The notes under the pieces are model-generated. The model was not told the DNA's origin. It ran no database searches and saw only the letters and a program-made list of their open reading frames with translations. The position numbers were made by a program, and so were the translations under genes. Shown piece by piece: positions 63,593-64,000 of a stretch of 64,000 bases of DNA (positions are counted from its first letter, which is position 1; every line of letters starts with the position of its first letter). The DNA is taken from assembly GCF_000016425.1 (NCBI RefSeq), contig NC_009380.1, positions 1,678,144 to 1,742,143 on the forward strand, read 5' to 3'. This DNA is from Salinispora tropica CNB-440. Lineage in GTDB: Bacteria > Actinomycetota > Actinomycetes > Mycobacteriales > Micromonosporaceae.

Positions 63593-64000
63593 ATGTCCCA
63601 CCCCCCGATCGAGCCGGCCGACGACGCGCCGCAGCCTGCTGTGCCTGGGCAGCCGGTCGGCGGTGCGCCGCAGCCTGCTGTGCCTGGGCAGCCGGTCGGC
63701 GGTGCGCCGCAGCCTGCTGTGCCTGGGCAGCCGGTCGGCGGTGCGCCGCAGCCCGCTGTCCCCGGCCAGCCGGTCGGCGGTGCCGCTGTGCCCGTCCCGG
63801 CGGCGCAGGGCGGTGCTGCCCTGCCGCCACCACAGAACGAACCCAGCGGGGCGCCGACCGGCTACAACCCTGCCGCCGTCCCAGCCGGCAACCCGCCGGC
63901 GGCGCCCCTGGGCGTCACCTCGGCGTTCCCGACCTTCAACCCCCCGGGCGAGCCGCCGATGTCGGGTCCGCCGATGTCGGGTCCGCCGTTTGGCGCCGGT
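63593..64000 (+). CDS. Proline-rich repeat protein (partial at right edge)
   Basis: Only the first 136 residues are visible. ATG 63593 is preceded by a strong AGGAGG. The sequence is dominated by a 13-residue repeat (PQPAVPGQPVGGA) in four near-identical copies, followed by further Pro/Gly/Ala-rich sequence, ending at the edge in repeats of MSGPP. The layout resembles the cytoplasmic N-terminus of the preceding protease, so a second membrane-anchored protease or similar protein is possible, but the functional domain lies outside the window. Confidence 0.7.
   Translation, partial: MSHPPIEPADDAPQPAVPGQPVGGAPQPAVPGQPVGGAPQPAVPGQPVGGAPQPAVPGQPVGGAAVPVPAAQGGAALPPPQNEPSGAPTGYNPAAVPAGNPPAAPLGVTSAFPTFNPPGEPPMSGPPMSGPPFGAG
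63626..63781. repeat. Four tandem 39-bp repeats
   Basis: Four 39-bp units start at 63626, 63665, 63704 and 63743. The first three are identical and the fourth differs by a few third-position changes. The unit keeps the reading frame, so copy number may vary between strains. Confidence 0.9.

Overview
The window is very GC-rich actinobacterial chromosome. Many genes start with GTG, and the left part carries the actinobacterial housekeeping set: principal sigma factor HrdB/SigA and the small families DUF3039, DUF3093, DUF3099, DUF3159, DUF3710, DUF4193 and DUF7455. This content, together with DUF397/DUF5753 regulator pairs, IS701-type remnants and a rifamycin monooxygenase, fits the Micromonosporaceae (Salinispora- or Micromonospora-like). 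The genus is inferred, not proven.

Region 1 (1-22.9 kb) is dense core: a partial methyltransferase, the pseudouridine-degradation pair psuG/psuK, a DExH helicase, hrdB, an inositol monophosphatase, dut, a DUF3710/OB-fold/DUF3159 run, two TrkA-type potassium regulators divergent from a KimA-like APC permease, a TrmA/RumA RNA methyltransferase, dxs and a lipoprotein. Strong perfect hairpins separate convergent units.

Region 2 (23-38.9 kb) is mixed. Two paralogous multi-pass membrane proteins point toward each other around a redox module: a SoxR-type regulator, a divergent flavin reductase and an MFS exporter with a probable 3' frameshift. Then come an OmpR/HK two-component pair, a rifampicin monooxygenase (rox) behind a RAE-like inverted repeat, a decayed LysM gene, DUF523 plus HAD hydrolase, a truncated VOC gene, an F420-type LLM oxidoreductase and a UDP-sugar dehydrogenase.

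Region 3 (38.9-56.2 kb) is a scrambled accessory zone rich in partial gene copies: an inverted duplicate of a small membrane gene around IS701 fragments; a condensed, deletion-ridden second copy (41.5-42.8 kb) of sequences found complete at 49.6-54.4 kb; a four-gene overlapping operon of unknown small proteins; a chimeric gene joining one of these to a DUF397 tail; an XRE(DUF5753)/DUF397 pair; and an unusual DivIVA-like/zinc-finger cassette whose large protein is an internal duplication. An amidohydrolase is broken at a C7 run, and an ABC exporter has lost its Walker A region in frame. Several junctions carry 3-6 bp microhomologies.

Region 4 (56.2-64 kb) returns to core: a proline-rich membrane protein, the fadB/fadA beta-oxidation operon with an operator-like dyad and a strong terminator, ribonuclease D, a membrane-anchored trypsin-like protease and the start of a proline-rich repeat protein cut by the window edge.
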